A stretch of DNA of 64,000 bases, from positions 4,650,001 to 4,714,000 of the forward strand of contig JBANDB010000006.1 of the NCBI GenBank assembly GCA_037576215.1. The letters are read 5' to 3'. The translations under genes and the position numbers were made by a program. Below, one piece after another: positions 1-10,242 of the stretch. How positions within the stretch are numbered: the stretch's first letter is position 1; every line of letters begins with the position of its first letter. Source of the stretch: Armillaria gallica (Eukaryota; Basidiomycota; Agaricomycetes; Agaricales; Physalacriaceae). The notes below the pieces were generated by a model. The model worked only from the letters and a program-made list of their open reading frames with translations. It ran no database searches and had not been told where the DNA came from.

Positions 1-1535
1 TCAATGAGATGTTCTGATGTGGCATCTGTGGTATCAAAATGCATGTCATGGTGCGTGTCTTCCTCTAGTTCCATTCCAATGTCTAAATCCCTGTTCATGA
101 CTGGGACCCCATTGCGCCGATCAATTTCCTGCTTCATATATGATGAAATGGCCTCAACCTCGGCAGAGATGGGAAGAGGTAATGCGCCACTTCTTGCTGT
201 TTCGAGACTTGGTGCCATCATTTGAACTGTGACCACGTCAGGATTAAGAGGAACGACTCCCGTTTTCCTGAAGGCTGCAAGGATATTTTCTGGTGTGAGT
301 GCTCTCATATGTGCTCGAGCATACACTGCCAGAAAATTTGACTTTGTGACAGCGCTCCCTTTGTCCCACTTGTGTGTGTCCCGCTCATCTGTCCACCTCC
401 TCTTCAACACGCTGAATATCACAACGTCAAGGCCCTGATAGACATGGGTAGAATGTGATGGATAGCACAGAACATGTATCCGATGCTCTCGTGCATATTC
501 AAGAAAACCCCGTGTGTAGTGCGAGTTGTGGCCATCAACAAGTAAGAGCCTTCGCTTTCCTCCTGCTTTAGCTTTGGTTTGCTTATCAAAATTTGCAATC
601 CAGGCAACACCAATTTCGCCATCGGTATAACCCTTTTTAGAGTAGCCAAGCCTGTTCCATGCATGAACATTAAATGAGAACTCAACGAATATAATGAAAG
701 GTACGTACGATGCATTCAATGGATTCTCTTGCTTCCATGACACCTGATATCCTTCTCCTTTGAAAATTACTGATGGGGCCAATGAAGTGCCATCGGCGCA
801 TATGGTTTCGATGACCGTGATGTTCTCCCGGTCTCCGCTTCTCTGTTGATGCTGAACTGAACGATTTGCTGGTCCATACACTCGTTCTGAGGTTCCTATT
901 CCCTTCTGAATCCCAGTTTCATCAGTACCGAAGATCAATTCTGGAGCAATAGGCTCTTCATCATCTCCGCCTTCAATAGTCTCCTTGAGAAGCTTAAAAT
1001 AACCTTCCTTTGTGTACACATTGACAGCACGCGCTCGAGAATGGTCAAGGGCATGCAACCAAAATGGCTTTAGTCTCTCCGAGTGATGTTCCACCCATCG
1101 TTCGACAAAGTTCAACCCTACTGGCTCAAAATCCGGACCTTCGCGAGCCTCAAGAATGCCGTTTATATGCTCTCGGAGACGACGCTGGCTGCAAGGGAAT
1201 CCCCTCTCTGCAAGACTGATTGCATATTTGAGGATAACCTCCTCCTCCTCTGGCAATAACCATCTTTTTCCTGCATTGAACTCGCGCATTGTCTGGCCAC
1301 CTTTCACAATCCACCGAAGGGTACATTTGTTGAGATGGATGTGCTGATGGGTTTCCTTCCAGCAGTTCTCTATTGCCTCTTTGCAGATTGCCCCGTAGCC
1401 TTTCCGTCTCTCCATTGGTAGCAATTCTCGAGTCTGCTCTGTCTGGTATGCTTCAACTGCAATTTTTAGCCATTTTTCCGTCAGTTCTCCTTGGATTTGA
1501 CTCTTTTTCGTATTGGATTTCGCACGGCCTGGCAT
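1..1535 (-). CDS. DDE superfamily (pogo/CENP-B-like) transposase, 5' part, runs off the window edge
   Basis: An open frame starts at the ATG at 1535 and stays open for about 511 codons to base 1, so the stop codon lies outside the window. The N-terminal ~170 residues are basic and helical, as expected for HTH-psq and CENP-B-type DNA-binding domains. The catalytic core shows the three pogo-type acidic landmarks in order: FGTDETG (about 905-960), LLVDGHNSH (about 524-545) and QGLDVVIF (about 425-450). The tail after these is Asp/Glu-rich. In this family the protein cuts and joins transposon ends in the nucleus. I chose the start because it is the first ATG in the frame and is followed directly by a basic leader. 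No in-frame stop was found, so the gene could be intact. No terminal repeats were found next to it, because one end is off-window. Confidence 0.85.
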   Translation of the reverse strand, partial: MPGRAKSNTKKSQIQGELTEKWLKIAVEAYQTEQTRELLPMERRKGYGAICKEAIENCWKETHQHIHLNKCTLRWIVKGGQTMREFNAGKRWLLPEEEEVILKYAISLAERGFPCSQRRLREHINGILEAREGPDFEPVGLNFVERWVEHHSERLKPFWLHALDHSRARAVNVYTKEGYFKLLKETIEGGDDEEPIAPELIFGTDETGIQKGIGTSERVYGPANRSVQHQQRSGDRENITVIETICADGTSLAPSVIFKGEGYQVSWKQENPLNASYVPFIIFVEFSFNVHAWNRLGYSKKGYTDGEIGVAWIANFDKQTKAKAGGKRRLLLVDGHNSHYTRGFLEYAREHRIHVLCYPSHSTHVYQGLDVVIFSVLKRRWTDERDTHKWDKGSAVTKSNFLAVYARAHMRALTPENILAAFRKTGVVPLNPDVVTVQMMAPSLETARSGALPLPISAEVEAISSYMKQEIDRRNGVPVMNRDLDIGMELEEDTHHDMHFDTTDATSEHLI

Positions 1536-2048
1536 CTCTGTAATGTATATCAGTACTATATATCAAAAAGTTGCCCACTTCTCCGAAACATACCTGTACA
1601 AGGCTTGAATATGTGCTTCGTGCCAAAAGTGTGCACCTAGAAAATACTGTTCCTGATTTGGCAATCACAATTGTGACACTGCCAAATCAGTCTAATTGGC
1701 CTCGCACCGCCGAAATCTCAAAAGCTCGGGGTTCATGCACCTGCTTCACCTTGCAGATTGTGCTTGATGTTCCTTTATGCTATCAAAATGATATTCTCTC
1801 CAAAAATTTGTCCCTTTTGTTGGTTGTCTGCCTCTAGATTCAATTTACATTTGATCTTTTCTAAATTTCATGATCAATTCAAGGACTGTGGTTTGAGGAC
1901 CCCATGGATGCCATTGGGATGCATATCAGTCACAGGTATGATATCTATATATACAATTACAAAAACTCCGAGGCATATAGGTCTGTTTCGCAGGTGTAAA
2001 AGTCCAACGTATCAAGGACTGGTGCCGTATCAAGGACTGGTGGATGAC
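1536..2048. other. No gene seen; AT-rich spacer with a short tandem duplication
   Basis: This lies upstream of the transposase start. No convincing coding frame is visible. A 17-bp unit (CGTATCAAGGACTGGTG) occurs twice in tandem at 2008-2024 and 2026-2042. The stretch may hold the 5' leader and one end of the transposon. Confidence 0.4.
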
Positions 2049-3275
2049 TGTAAGAACTTAAACACACTCTAAACACGACTCAAAGCTTGCGCTCTAAGCA
2101 GAAACCCTTCAAAACACGTCCACTCAAGCCACAGGATTTGAACCTATGCGCTCCAGCTTCCAAAACCGATCGTAGATCCCCAGGGTTTGAACCTGTGCCA
2201 ATCCAGAGAAACAATAACCAAATAAACCCCGTCCGACAAGCCAAAGGGTTTGAACCTCTGCTGCCTGTAGCACCGTGCGTCACAAGAAACCCTCAAAACT
2301 CAAGAGCGCGTCCGCACTGACACAATATCTCTTATTCTCAGGGTGGAGCGCAAGTCAACCAATCACTCAAACCGTACCCAAGTCCCCCGCTAGCTTTCTA
2401 TGCCTCGCACACTACTCAAGTCTCTCAAATGTTATCAATAAAAGGTATATTCTCTCGCTCGAAGCTACAAACTAATCCCAAAGCTAGAGCGTCAAGCGGG
2501 AGGCTTGCACGCAACTACAGCGGGGGTCCGAAGCTTTTACACTATTACTATACTACGGTATTTATACTATGCACTCTACATATTAATACAACCTTAAATA
2601 GTAACTCTTGGCTGGCGGAACTTCCTTTCCTGGGTCCCATGCATGTCGCCATAATCACGCCATTGCTTGGCGCTTACTCAGAGCTCTGGCTCAGGGCCAG
2701 ATCCCAGTCTCTCAGCTGCGCGACATTGGTTAGCCATGCTATACATGCGTACTGACGTCGCCTAGTATCTCCTCGGAGTTGTGGCCTAGAGCGCAACTCG
2801 TCTTTATGGTAATAATATCTTCTAGTGATTTCCATGGTCTTCTAGGACCACTGGCTTTCAGTCTAGGCCTCACGCGCATCGGCTGAAGTCAGAGACATCA
2901 GTCTTACTTCAATTCTACACATTCTGAGGTCTAGAGTGCTAGCTCCTGGCATGGCAGTGCCTTGTGCGTCATAGATCAAGGTTGCACGAAGTATCAATTA
3001 TCTCCTGAGCTTCGCTGGTTCTATTCTTAGCGCGCATCTTCTGTGCGTTGTCAGTGTATTCAGTGTCAAGTGCTGGGGCTTTAGACTTAGCATGACCCTT
3101 CTGGTATCACTCTACAGTTAAGCCATGCGCTCCACCGAACATCACTCAAGGTATTGCATTGCCTGCACTTAGGACATTGCGCTCTAAGGTATATCTCATT
3201 TCCTCGGTATCTAGCTTTTATAAAATGTATGTATTAATACATTTCGCGAAATTACACGTGTGAACACTTTTCAAG
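2049..3275. repeat. Candidate solo LTR or other repeat, non-coding
   Basis: About 1.2 kb without a believable gene. It begins TGTAAGAACTT and contains AATAAAA-like and TATA-like stretches. It ends where DAO-homologous sequence abruptly starts (about 3284), so its right edge is a junction seen by comparison with the other DAO copies. A TG...CA layout is possible, but I could not find a convincing target-site duplication. It could equally be a truncated non-LTR or DNA element. Three tRNA-like motifs lie in its first 210 bp. Confidence 0.3.
2130..2262 (-). repeat. Three tRNA T-arm-like (B-box) motifs in one stretch
   Basis: On the minus strand, GGTTCAAAYCC occurs three times: plus-strand 2134-2144, 2183-2193 and 2246-2256. 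The first and third share flanking bases (GGCTTG then GGACG). The 5-bp stem around the first (ATAGG/CCTGT) can pair as in a tRNA T-arm. No complete cloverleaf was found, so this looks like tRNA-derived (SINE-like) sequence and not a functional tRNA. Confidence 0.3.
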
Positions 3276-3283
3276 TGTGTCAA

Positions 3284-3660
3284 CGCGCACACCCTGTGTC
3301 TCCATCCACAACATCGTCCACACGCCCTGCGGCGATATCTGCACCAAACATATTGTCCATGCTACCAACAGATGGATGTCCCACCTCCTCTCGCCAATGC
3401 ATGAAAAGATCATTCCCATACGTGGACATATGACTGCACAGCACGCTGGAACAGGCTTGGATGATGGATGGCTCAGTACACGGCTGTTTGTGCTGTACCC
3501 GAGGATCGATGGGACTATGCCACCCAGCAGCTGACCAATGGCGAGAGCCCCACCAGAGTTTGTGTTTGGTGGTGGCATCGAGATGGACACCCCATCCTTC
3601 TTCGACGTTGTAGGATGTGCTGACGACAGCCAAGTTGAGTTTCGAATCTCGGCTTAAGTA
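3284..3660 (+). pseudogene. FAD-dependent oxidoreductase (DAO-like) fragment 1
   Basis: A middle-to-late part of the DAO-like family that recurs throughout the window. Readable blocks are HATNRWMSHLL (nearly identical to HATNGWTSHLL in the 62-kb copy), GHMTAQHAGTGLDDGWLS and FVFGGGIEMDTPSFFD. The FAD-binding N-terminus is missing, and the reading frame shifts near 3530. It sits about 240 bp upstream of HET copy 1, the same DAO-then-HET order seen at 23, 51 and 62 kb. Members of this family oxidise amines or amino acids with FAD. This fragment is very unlikely to make a working enzyme. Confidence 0.7.
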
Positions 3661-3898
3661 CCTTGGTGGGGTACTTTGCAGGGGAATACGTTACTAATTC
3701 AATTACTCCTGATGTCAACAGAGCATTTGTGATCCAAGGAAATATCACATGTAAATGAAACAGTGACACACGCTGATTCAATGCGATAACATCCGACACT
3801 CCCCTGAGGTTCTCCTTGTATACACCTAGTAATAACGGGATGAACAGACATCGTATGTACCATCCTTTTCCTCACATCAAGTCTCCATACTGACTAGA

Positions 3899-5769
3899 GT
3901 GGTTAGTGCCCCACTGGCGAGAGTATGTGATTCAACAGTATGGCTATACAACTCCTTCGCGAGACAACAAGGTATGTAGCTGTAAAATCCCATAGAAATG
4001 CACTGAATAACAGTATCATTGAGAAAGATAGACTATTTAAATCTCTCCGACATTACCATTATCGCTCCCATTGAAGACAGCTTGTCGATCGAAGATATCA
4101 AAGTTCCAAATCAACGAGCCTATACAGGTCCAAAGCCTGTCATACCATCCTCTCTCACTGACACCTCCAGTGCCAGCCTCAGCGTTGACGGACTGATGAA
4201 GACGTTAAACAGCACTCTTGGCACCGAATATGACCTCACCCCTTCTCTGTCATCCCTTCTCAAGTTGTACATCTCGAAGGAATATGACTTTGGCACCGTA
4301 TATGGCTATCTCCGCCCCATGTGGTTTGACTGTGACCTGAACATCATCCAAGATTCACTGCGCACCTCTGAAGCGATGGACAAAAAAATACGACAAGAAG
4401 CGCTGGTTGATGGCCAGATCACCTATGAGGGACTGTTCATGGCCCCTAGGCGTGTCTGGGATCTCTTCAGCAATAGGGTGGTGCCATGGTGGGTTGCCTT
4501 GCATACACCATGGGGAATATCACATGCCTGGCTAGATAACAGCCATCGCAAAAATGTGCTCACTCCCATCAATGGACATGAATGGCCGGTGCCCATTCCA
4601 AAAGATGTCAATCTCGATCTCGTCCATATTGAAATGCTGAATCTCAGAGCAGAGTATGCATGGTTGGACGTCCTCTGTTTGAGGCAGGAAGGGGGTCGAG
4701 ATGAGCATCTGCGTGGGGGGGAGTGGATGTTGGATGTGCCCAATATCGGAAATGCATATGTCTTAGAAAAGGTGGTTTGCTACTTCAATGGGCTTGGACG
4801 GCCCTTGGAGCGTGGTTTCGATTTCGATAGTGCTCGGAGTTGGTTCAAACGCACATGGACGTTGCAGGAGACGAGTCGCAATTGGACAATAGGTGGGGAT
4901 ACAGGCGATGAGACGTTGAATGATGAAGTACGGAAAAGATTCAAGTCACAACTGGTATCCGTGAAAGAGGCCGCAATTGATGTGGCTCGCTTGCTATCAC
5001 TGTTGCAGAATTGCACATCTGAGAAGGACGTGGATAAAGTTGCAGCACTGACATACTTTTTGGCATCGAACGGCGCACCAGCACACAATGAAACATGACC
5101 CACCACATTTACCACTCACGATTACACAAAGATCGACCCCACTTCAAATGGTAATTCCATCGGAACAGGTGACCCAACCTCAACCATAGCACTGGCATAC
5201 TCTGAGCTGGAGTCTGCTGAAGATGCTTGGACAGTGCTGGTGAAGGTGATGGTGTGGTATCATCGTTCAAAGATGCTCTTTTTGTATCATGAACCTGGGC
5301 CTGAAAAGGATGCATGGAGACCATCATGGCAGCAGGCTATGAACTGGGATACCCAAAATTTGTCAATCTATTTTCCCTCCTCTCTCATGGACCCGTTTTT
5401 CACAATATAGAGACGGGTACTTATTCATATGATGGTCAGTGCATTCAATCAGCACAGGTACAAGGGTTGGCCATGTCGGGGGCAGTGCCCCACAAAGGAC
5501 ACTTGATTGTCCAAACCTGGTCCTGGTACAGAGGAAAGCATCAACATCAATACAAAATTTCCGCTGACCATCAATACCCAATACCGGATGGCGAATATTT
5601 ATTGCTATGTGCTCCGCACCGAGATTTAAGATCAAAAGGGACTGTATGTGTTGTCAGGAAAATGCTGCCCGATCAAACATTTCTAAAGATATCAATGTTT
5701 GAAGTCATCAACTGGCCATGGAAGCGAGCGAAGCGGGAGAGTAAAGAGTCATGTATTGTTCTTGCTTGA
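3899..5769 (+). pseudogene. HET-domain (heterokaryon incompatibility-like) gene, copy 1, disabled
   Basis: The layout is exon 1 at 3899-3971, a 42-bp intron at 3972-4013, and a long exon from 4014. The exon-1 start, ATG in the 51- and 63-kb copies, is GTG here. The body has the HET hallmarks: WGISHAWLD, AEYAWLDVLCLRQEGG, MLDVPNIGNAYV and WFKRTWTLQET. In fungi HET proteins trigger a cell-death response after non-self fusion. The frame hits TGA at 5096-5098, where the 25-kb copy has CGG. The C-terminal third continues in frame to about 5360, and a 1-bp deletion relative to copy 2 (about 5360-5395) then moves the last part to another frame, which ends at 5769. There are three separate lesions, so I call it a pseudogene, although a truncated HET protein from a downstream start cannot be excluded. 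Confidence 0.85.
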
Positions 5770-6131
5770 AATACTCAAACAGAAGTTGATTATATATAGC
5801 TTCTGTATACACTTCAGGAAAGTGTCACCCCTTGCTTTGCCCTTGCTCCATAAAATGCACAGTGTATTGAATACTGCCTCTGGCAATAAATCTGCATCCA
5901 TTCCCTTCATGCTGGTCTGATATAAGATGAATTAATCTCATGGACCCGTTGCAGCAAGCGCAGGCTTGATAATTTATACCTTTGGGGAAAGCATGACATT
6001 CTAAGTGAATTCCTGGAGTTTGCAAAGGCTGCAGAGAGGCTCAAAAACAGCTTCAAGAGAGGGCTTATGTTCAAGCAGCCTGAGCCTCCACTCACAGGCT
6101 ATTCTACATACCCATGAGAGGCAATCTCTCC
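5770..6131. other. Shared 3' flank of the HET genes
   Basis: This stretch is strongly similar to the sequence after HET copy 2 (25756-26100) and, in its first part, to that after copy 3 (54424-54620). It probably holds the HET 3' UTR and the start of the next minus-strand remnant. Its homology to block II is broken at 6135/6136 by the inserted element. Confidence 0.6.
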
Positions 6132-6135
6132 ACGT

Positions 6136-7904
6136 TGATGAGCCTATGACTTCCGTGGCAACGGCAACACCCAAAACTCAGTGAGAGCTTAGGCAATTAA
6201 CGTAGCAACACAGCAATCAAGGCAATGTGTTTGCGAGTGGTTCGGTGCACCTCCATGCGGTCAATTCCTCAATAACACAAGATACACTGCGACTTTCAGT
6301 CAGCGATGTAGTACTCTTGGTCAAGGAGTACTAATAGATGTTGGCTGTAAGCCAGGAAGGATCTCGATAAACGAGATGGGACGGAATCTGGTATGACTTG
6401 AATACCAAGAAACCGCAATAGAAACTGCAAAAAAGATCTAGAGACCATGAAAATGGGTCTAGAAATCGTAGCGATGAGCTAGAAATCGTAGCGACATGCT
6501 AGAAATCATAGCAATGTGCTAGGAAACGTGGGGAGGGACGAGAAAACGTAGGGAGGTGCTAGAAAACGTTGCGATGCTCTAGTAATCGTGGGGGAGGGCT
6601 AGAAACCGTGTGGAAGGACTGGTAATCGTAGCAATGCACTAGAAATCGTAGCAATGGTTGAGGAAACATGGGGAGGGACTAGAAAACATTGCGATGCTCT
6701 AGTAATCGTGGCAATGGACTAGAAGACATCGAAATAACCTAGTAATTGTGGCTTGGGGTGTACCTAATATTGTGAGTCGAAACAATAGCAATAAACATAC
6801 GGAGACTGTAAGAAACTGGTAGAAATCGTAGCAACTGAGGTGCTGAGTGGGGTGCTGTGACAATAGATGCACGGCAACTCCGAACAATGATAAAGACGAG
6901 GGTGATCCTATGGAGCTGAACTGGGCCTACACGGAGGCAATACTGAACTGGACAATGAAAACGATGGCGATGTAGAAGGTGAAAGCGATGAAACAATCCT
7001 ATGTGGTGAAAGTGAAGCGATGTTGTGGCATTAAAAGACAAAAGCAAGTTATTGATGCAAGATTTCATGTATTGGTGCAACCAACAACGTTTAAAGAGTA
7101 AAGCAAGCAGTGGGGAATAACTTGGAGTAACCGTAGCTGACTGGTAATGCCGTAGCCTCGTCAACTGGGTAAGAACTAGCTCTAAAAATGCGGTATCTAC
7201 CTAGTTTTTATACTACAAGTACGATTTTATAAATAGAATATTCTTCGGAGCCTTAGTAAGGCTGTAAGTCCTTGGCTTTTGTAATAGCCGTAGTAAACAT
7301 ATGGTATCTGTGGTTCTAAAGTAACAGCAAGTCCTCGACGTTGCCGTGTATAGATGTGAACTGTGTGGTTTTATTGAGTGATGAGCGGATCATAAGGTGC
7401 TGTGTAGCTGCGGATTATTGAGCTGCAGTTGCCGTGCTGAGGTGTATGCATGGGGCAACAATAATTCGAAGTCTTGGCACTGTAACAGCCTTAGTAAACG
7501 TGGTCTATAGTTGCCATAGCTGTAATTATCGTAGCTGGGAGGGTACTCGCGTCAATCACGTCATTTCATTAAATGATTGATGGGCACATCAACTAGTGCT
7601 TCTGAGTGATATAGCAACCCCGTTTTAGGATGATTGTCGATCAAAGGTGCCTTGCCATGATGGGATACGGTAATTGTGATACAAGGCGAGCTAGGAAGGA
7701 TAACGGAGTGCGTGAGGAGTGGATGTTACGGTTTTAGGACTGGATCTGAATGTTTGTGGCTTATACTGTGAAAATCCGTGGTATTATCGAGAGTTGGCAG
7801 TGTTATGGAGTGTGTGAGGGTTATAATGGCGTCGTTTCGAAGGTATTGGGTGATGGATGGGTAAATCCACGAATTCTGAGCGTACAGAGCCTGGAGGCTC
7901 ATCA
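6136..7904. mobile_element. Non-autonomous TIR element, 1769 bp, with 4-bp target duplication ACGT
   Basis: The ends are perfect 10-bp inverted repeats: TGATGAGCCT at 6136-6145 and AGGCTCATCA at 7895-7904. The element is flanked by ACGT at 6132-6135 and 7905-7908. The paralogous site in block II (around 26106-26110) has a single ACGT and no insert, so the ends are fixed by an empty site. No long ORF is present; the frames inside are short and look non-coding. The left interior holds a degenerate minisatellite. A 4-bp duplication occurs in superfamilies such as Sola, Ginger/Chapaev and Academ, but the ends alone do not settle the family. Confidence 0.85.
6450..6745 (+). repeat. Degenerate ~23-bp minisatellite inside the TIR element
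   Basis: About a dozen imperfect tandem copies of a unit close to CTAGAAATCGTAGCAATG plus 3-6 bases. Variants include CTAGAAAACGTTGCGATG and CTAGTAATCGTGGCAATG. It lies in the left part of the 1.77-kb element. Nothing in it looks coding. Confidence 0.75.
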
Positions 7905-7908
7905 ACGT

Positions 7909-8345
7909 CTTCTCTACTCATCCCTCGATGGCTAATGTCGAGTACATACATCACCGGATACATCGATTTTCTGGAGATCAACAGCAAAGCAGATAGTGAG
8001 AACAAGACCTTACCAGCACATCAAGAAGCACAAGGAAGAGGATAGTATTCAACAGAACTCAACAGCATGTCTCGTTCATCATCTCTAGCAGAACATGCCA
8101 TGGAACAAATCCGACTGGGCAAGAATGGTAAAATGAATGATATTTGTGTCCGGTGTTCCTATCTAACTGCGATAGCATATACGACGCTGTCCAACAGTAT
8201 AATCTGCTGCTGGATGCACCCTGTGCAAACGAAGTCAGAGGTAAGAAGAAAACAACAATAACAGTAATCGATACCTTCTTGGAGTTCGCTTCCTCTTCAG
8301 CGATGTGCTCGTTGATGTCGTTGAAAGGCCAAAGTAGCATCATGA
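7909..8345 (-). pseudogene. Unrecognised minus-strand gene remnant, block I copy
   Basis: Homologous to 25990-26560 in block II. On the minus strand a segment reads MLLWPFNDINEHIAEEEANS up to a likely donor near 8261. A likely TTGCACAG acceptor follows, then CIQQQIILLDSVVYAIAVR. Here the frame then meets TAG, whereas the block II copy reads on as REEYQKQISFVLPF. The insertion at 6136-7904 separates this part from its downstream end near 5985-6131. I do not recognise the family. Confidence 0.4.
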
Positions 8346-8371
8346 GATGGTTGTCCAGTCTGAACCCCCTA

Positions 8372-9060
8372 TTAAATGGCTCTTACATCCCATATACCCT
8401 CTTGGCACCTTCCCTTACCACATCCAATGAACTCTGCCGTCCAAGGTATCATCAACAAGTGTGAGTGCGAGAACGGAGACCTCAGCTGCTTCGTCTCCAG
8501 TGTACATTCATCTGACCCACGTATACGGCACATCGAGCAGAATCCACTTATCATCAGAGACAGACATTGTTCAAGTAGCTCGGCAAATTTGACGTTCGAT
8601 GCATAGATGTAGAGATTTGGAAATTACTCGAGGAGACGGAGGCGGAATGGTGAAGCAGTGAATGCAGAGCTGTAGACAAGTGTTGGCTTAGACGGTATAT
8701 GGTTGAGGTAGACATACTCGGTCCTTGGGCACGATTTCTTTCATGATTCTCTCCGTGTCTTCTTCCACCTCCCATGTATGCACAGATAATGGGATACCAC
8801 AATCCACGGCTATCCGTTGCGAATATCCGTTGTTGCACAGGGGTAATGCAAGCTGATCTCACCAAGTCCAATGCAGGATGGATGTGACAGCACAGTGAGA
8901 ATCTTAGATTCAACGGCAGGGGTATATGATTTTGCTTTGTGTTTGGATGGAAAATATCGAGAGGTGACAGCTTCAAAGTTGCAGAATGCATGGGTGAATG
9001 CCTGCCAGTGAGTTAGTAAGAGAATCAAAGTAAAAAGGAGAACATACCAATAAGGAATTG
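8372..9060 (-). pseudogene. TatD-like metal-dependent hydrolase remnant, block I copy
   Basis: Minus-strand blocks match the TatD DNase family in order. SHPSCIGLGEISLHYP (about 8835-8890) corresponds to the family's HP-x-GxGExGLDYH motif. The C-terminal piece MIPWTAEFIG (about 8430-8460) matches the conserved PWTAEF segment of fungal TatD proteins. The N-terminal exons present in block II (27.4-27.7 kb) are missing, because the sequence changes to DAO-related DNA at about 9140. Stops and shifts separate the blocks. TatD proteins are metal-dependent nucleases or hydrolases of the TIM-barrel type. Confidence 0.55.
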
Positions 9061-9147
9061 ATACCCTCCCATCTCCCATCCGCCAGCTCCTTCCATGTTC
9101 CTCGCATGAACACTTCCGGTTTGCACCCACTGCCATCTCTACACCCA

Positions 9148-9815
9148 CACCCTCATATATGCCGTGGCGACATTCGCGCCAAACATATCATGCACGCTAC
9201 CAATGGAAGGACGTCCCTCCTCCTCCCCTCAATGCAGGAAAGATCATTCCCATGCGAGGCCATATGGCAACAGCATGCAGGAACTGGCTTGAAATACACT
9301 CGCTTGTGCTGTACCCAAGCATGGGGGGTATGAACAATGTTGTTATAGATGGAAAGATAAGGAGTGTGCATGTACAGCCAGAAAGAAGAGTACGTCTTGA
9401 GCAGCCTTGACAGGATCCCCATAATGAGCCTATATGGATGCATGGCCCTGCCCGTCATCAAGATGACCCCACACACCTCGTCTGCAGCTGCATTCCTGCT
9501 GGTGCCTCCGTCATACCCCAGCCACCCTTCTCACTCGGCAGCTCCTCCAAGTAGCACCACAGCTTCCCCTTGGCTCCATCAAACGACTCGATAATCTGCT
9601 TTGCCACCTCCGAACAAGGTTTCTTCTTCAAATCAAGATAATCGTGGTATAGCAATGGCATGATATTCCTCCCATTCTGCGCTCAGCTGTAACCTCAGAG
9701 CACGCATCCCTCGCTTCCAACATCACAACCTTGAAATGCATCCAGCAACGAACGCGCAAACACCGTGCCCATTATCCCAGACCCAAGGATCACAATGTTG
9801 CCATGTAAAGATTCA
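9148..9815 (-). pseudogene. DAO-like oxidoreductase remnant 2, internally inverted
   Basis: On the minus strand, 9815 to 9340 reads NIVILGSGIMGTVFARSLLD (Rossmann GxGxxG), then GWLGYDGGT, DEVCGVILMTG and MHPYRLIMGILSRLLKTYSS, ending at NNIVHTP. The next gene block (GDIRAKHIMHATNGR) lies at 9148-9335 but on the plus strand, so the distal part is inverted relative to the proximal part. Frame breaks occur near 9650 and 9560. The matching copy in block II (28090-28790) is collinear. Confidence 0.65.
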
Positions 9816-9953
9816 GACTGAGCCAAATTATACGTGGTAGGGAAAAGTAGCAGTGGGCACAAAGAGAGATAGTGGATAGAGTAACACCCAGACTGTGAAA
9901 CGGAAGGAACAGAGTGGAAAGAAATTTTGCGCATAGTTGAAGTAGGTTGCAAA

Positions 9954-10070
9954 TAGACTTGAACCAATCCCTTTGAAACTCGATGACAGTTGATCAAAGT
10001 GTGACCAAAGGGACTGGGACAGAATCCACCTGCCTAATAGAGTCAAAATATTTCCCATGCCCTTTTGAAC
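9954..10070 (+). repeat. Left terminal inverted repeat of the 8.2-kb transposon
   Basis: It matches the reverse complement of 18063-18181, including CCTAATAGAGTCAAAATATT near the inner end. It also contains a local inverted pair: CCAATCCCTTT near the tip and CAAAGGGACTGG about 45 bp further in. These could be paired protein-binding sites. Confidence 0.8.
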
Positions 10071-10242
10071 TTCAATGCGATTCTCATTCTGACTCCTCTA
10101 ATTCATCTCTCGTATTCACGATTTAATAACATAGAAATACAGGTATGATGAATATAACAGGCTCACTGTTGTCCGATTTTCATTATCTTTTCTCTAGCTC
10201 TTTTAATTCTCTATTTAATCAATTTTATGCCCATATTACAAG

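Noticed and set aside
2080..2283. 67-codon minus frame with GSNP repeats
   Set aside because: The repeated peptides come from translating tRNA-like T-arm sequence, not from a protein-coding gene.
6739..7164. 141-codon minus-strand open frame inside the 1.77-kb TIR element
   Set aside because: Low complexity, no motif, and overlaps the minisatellite; not believable as a gene.
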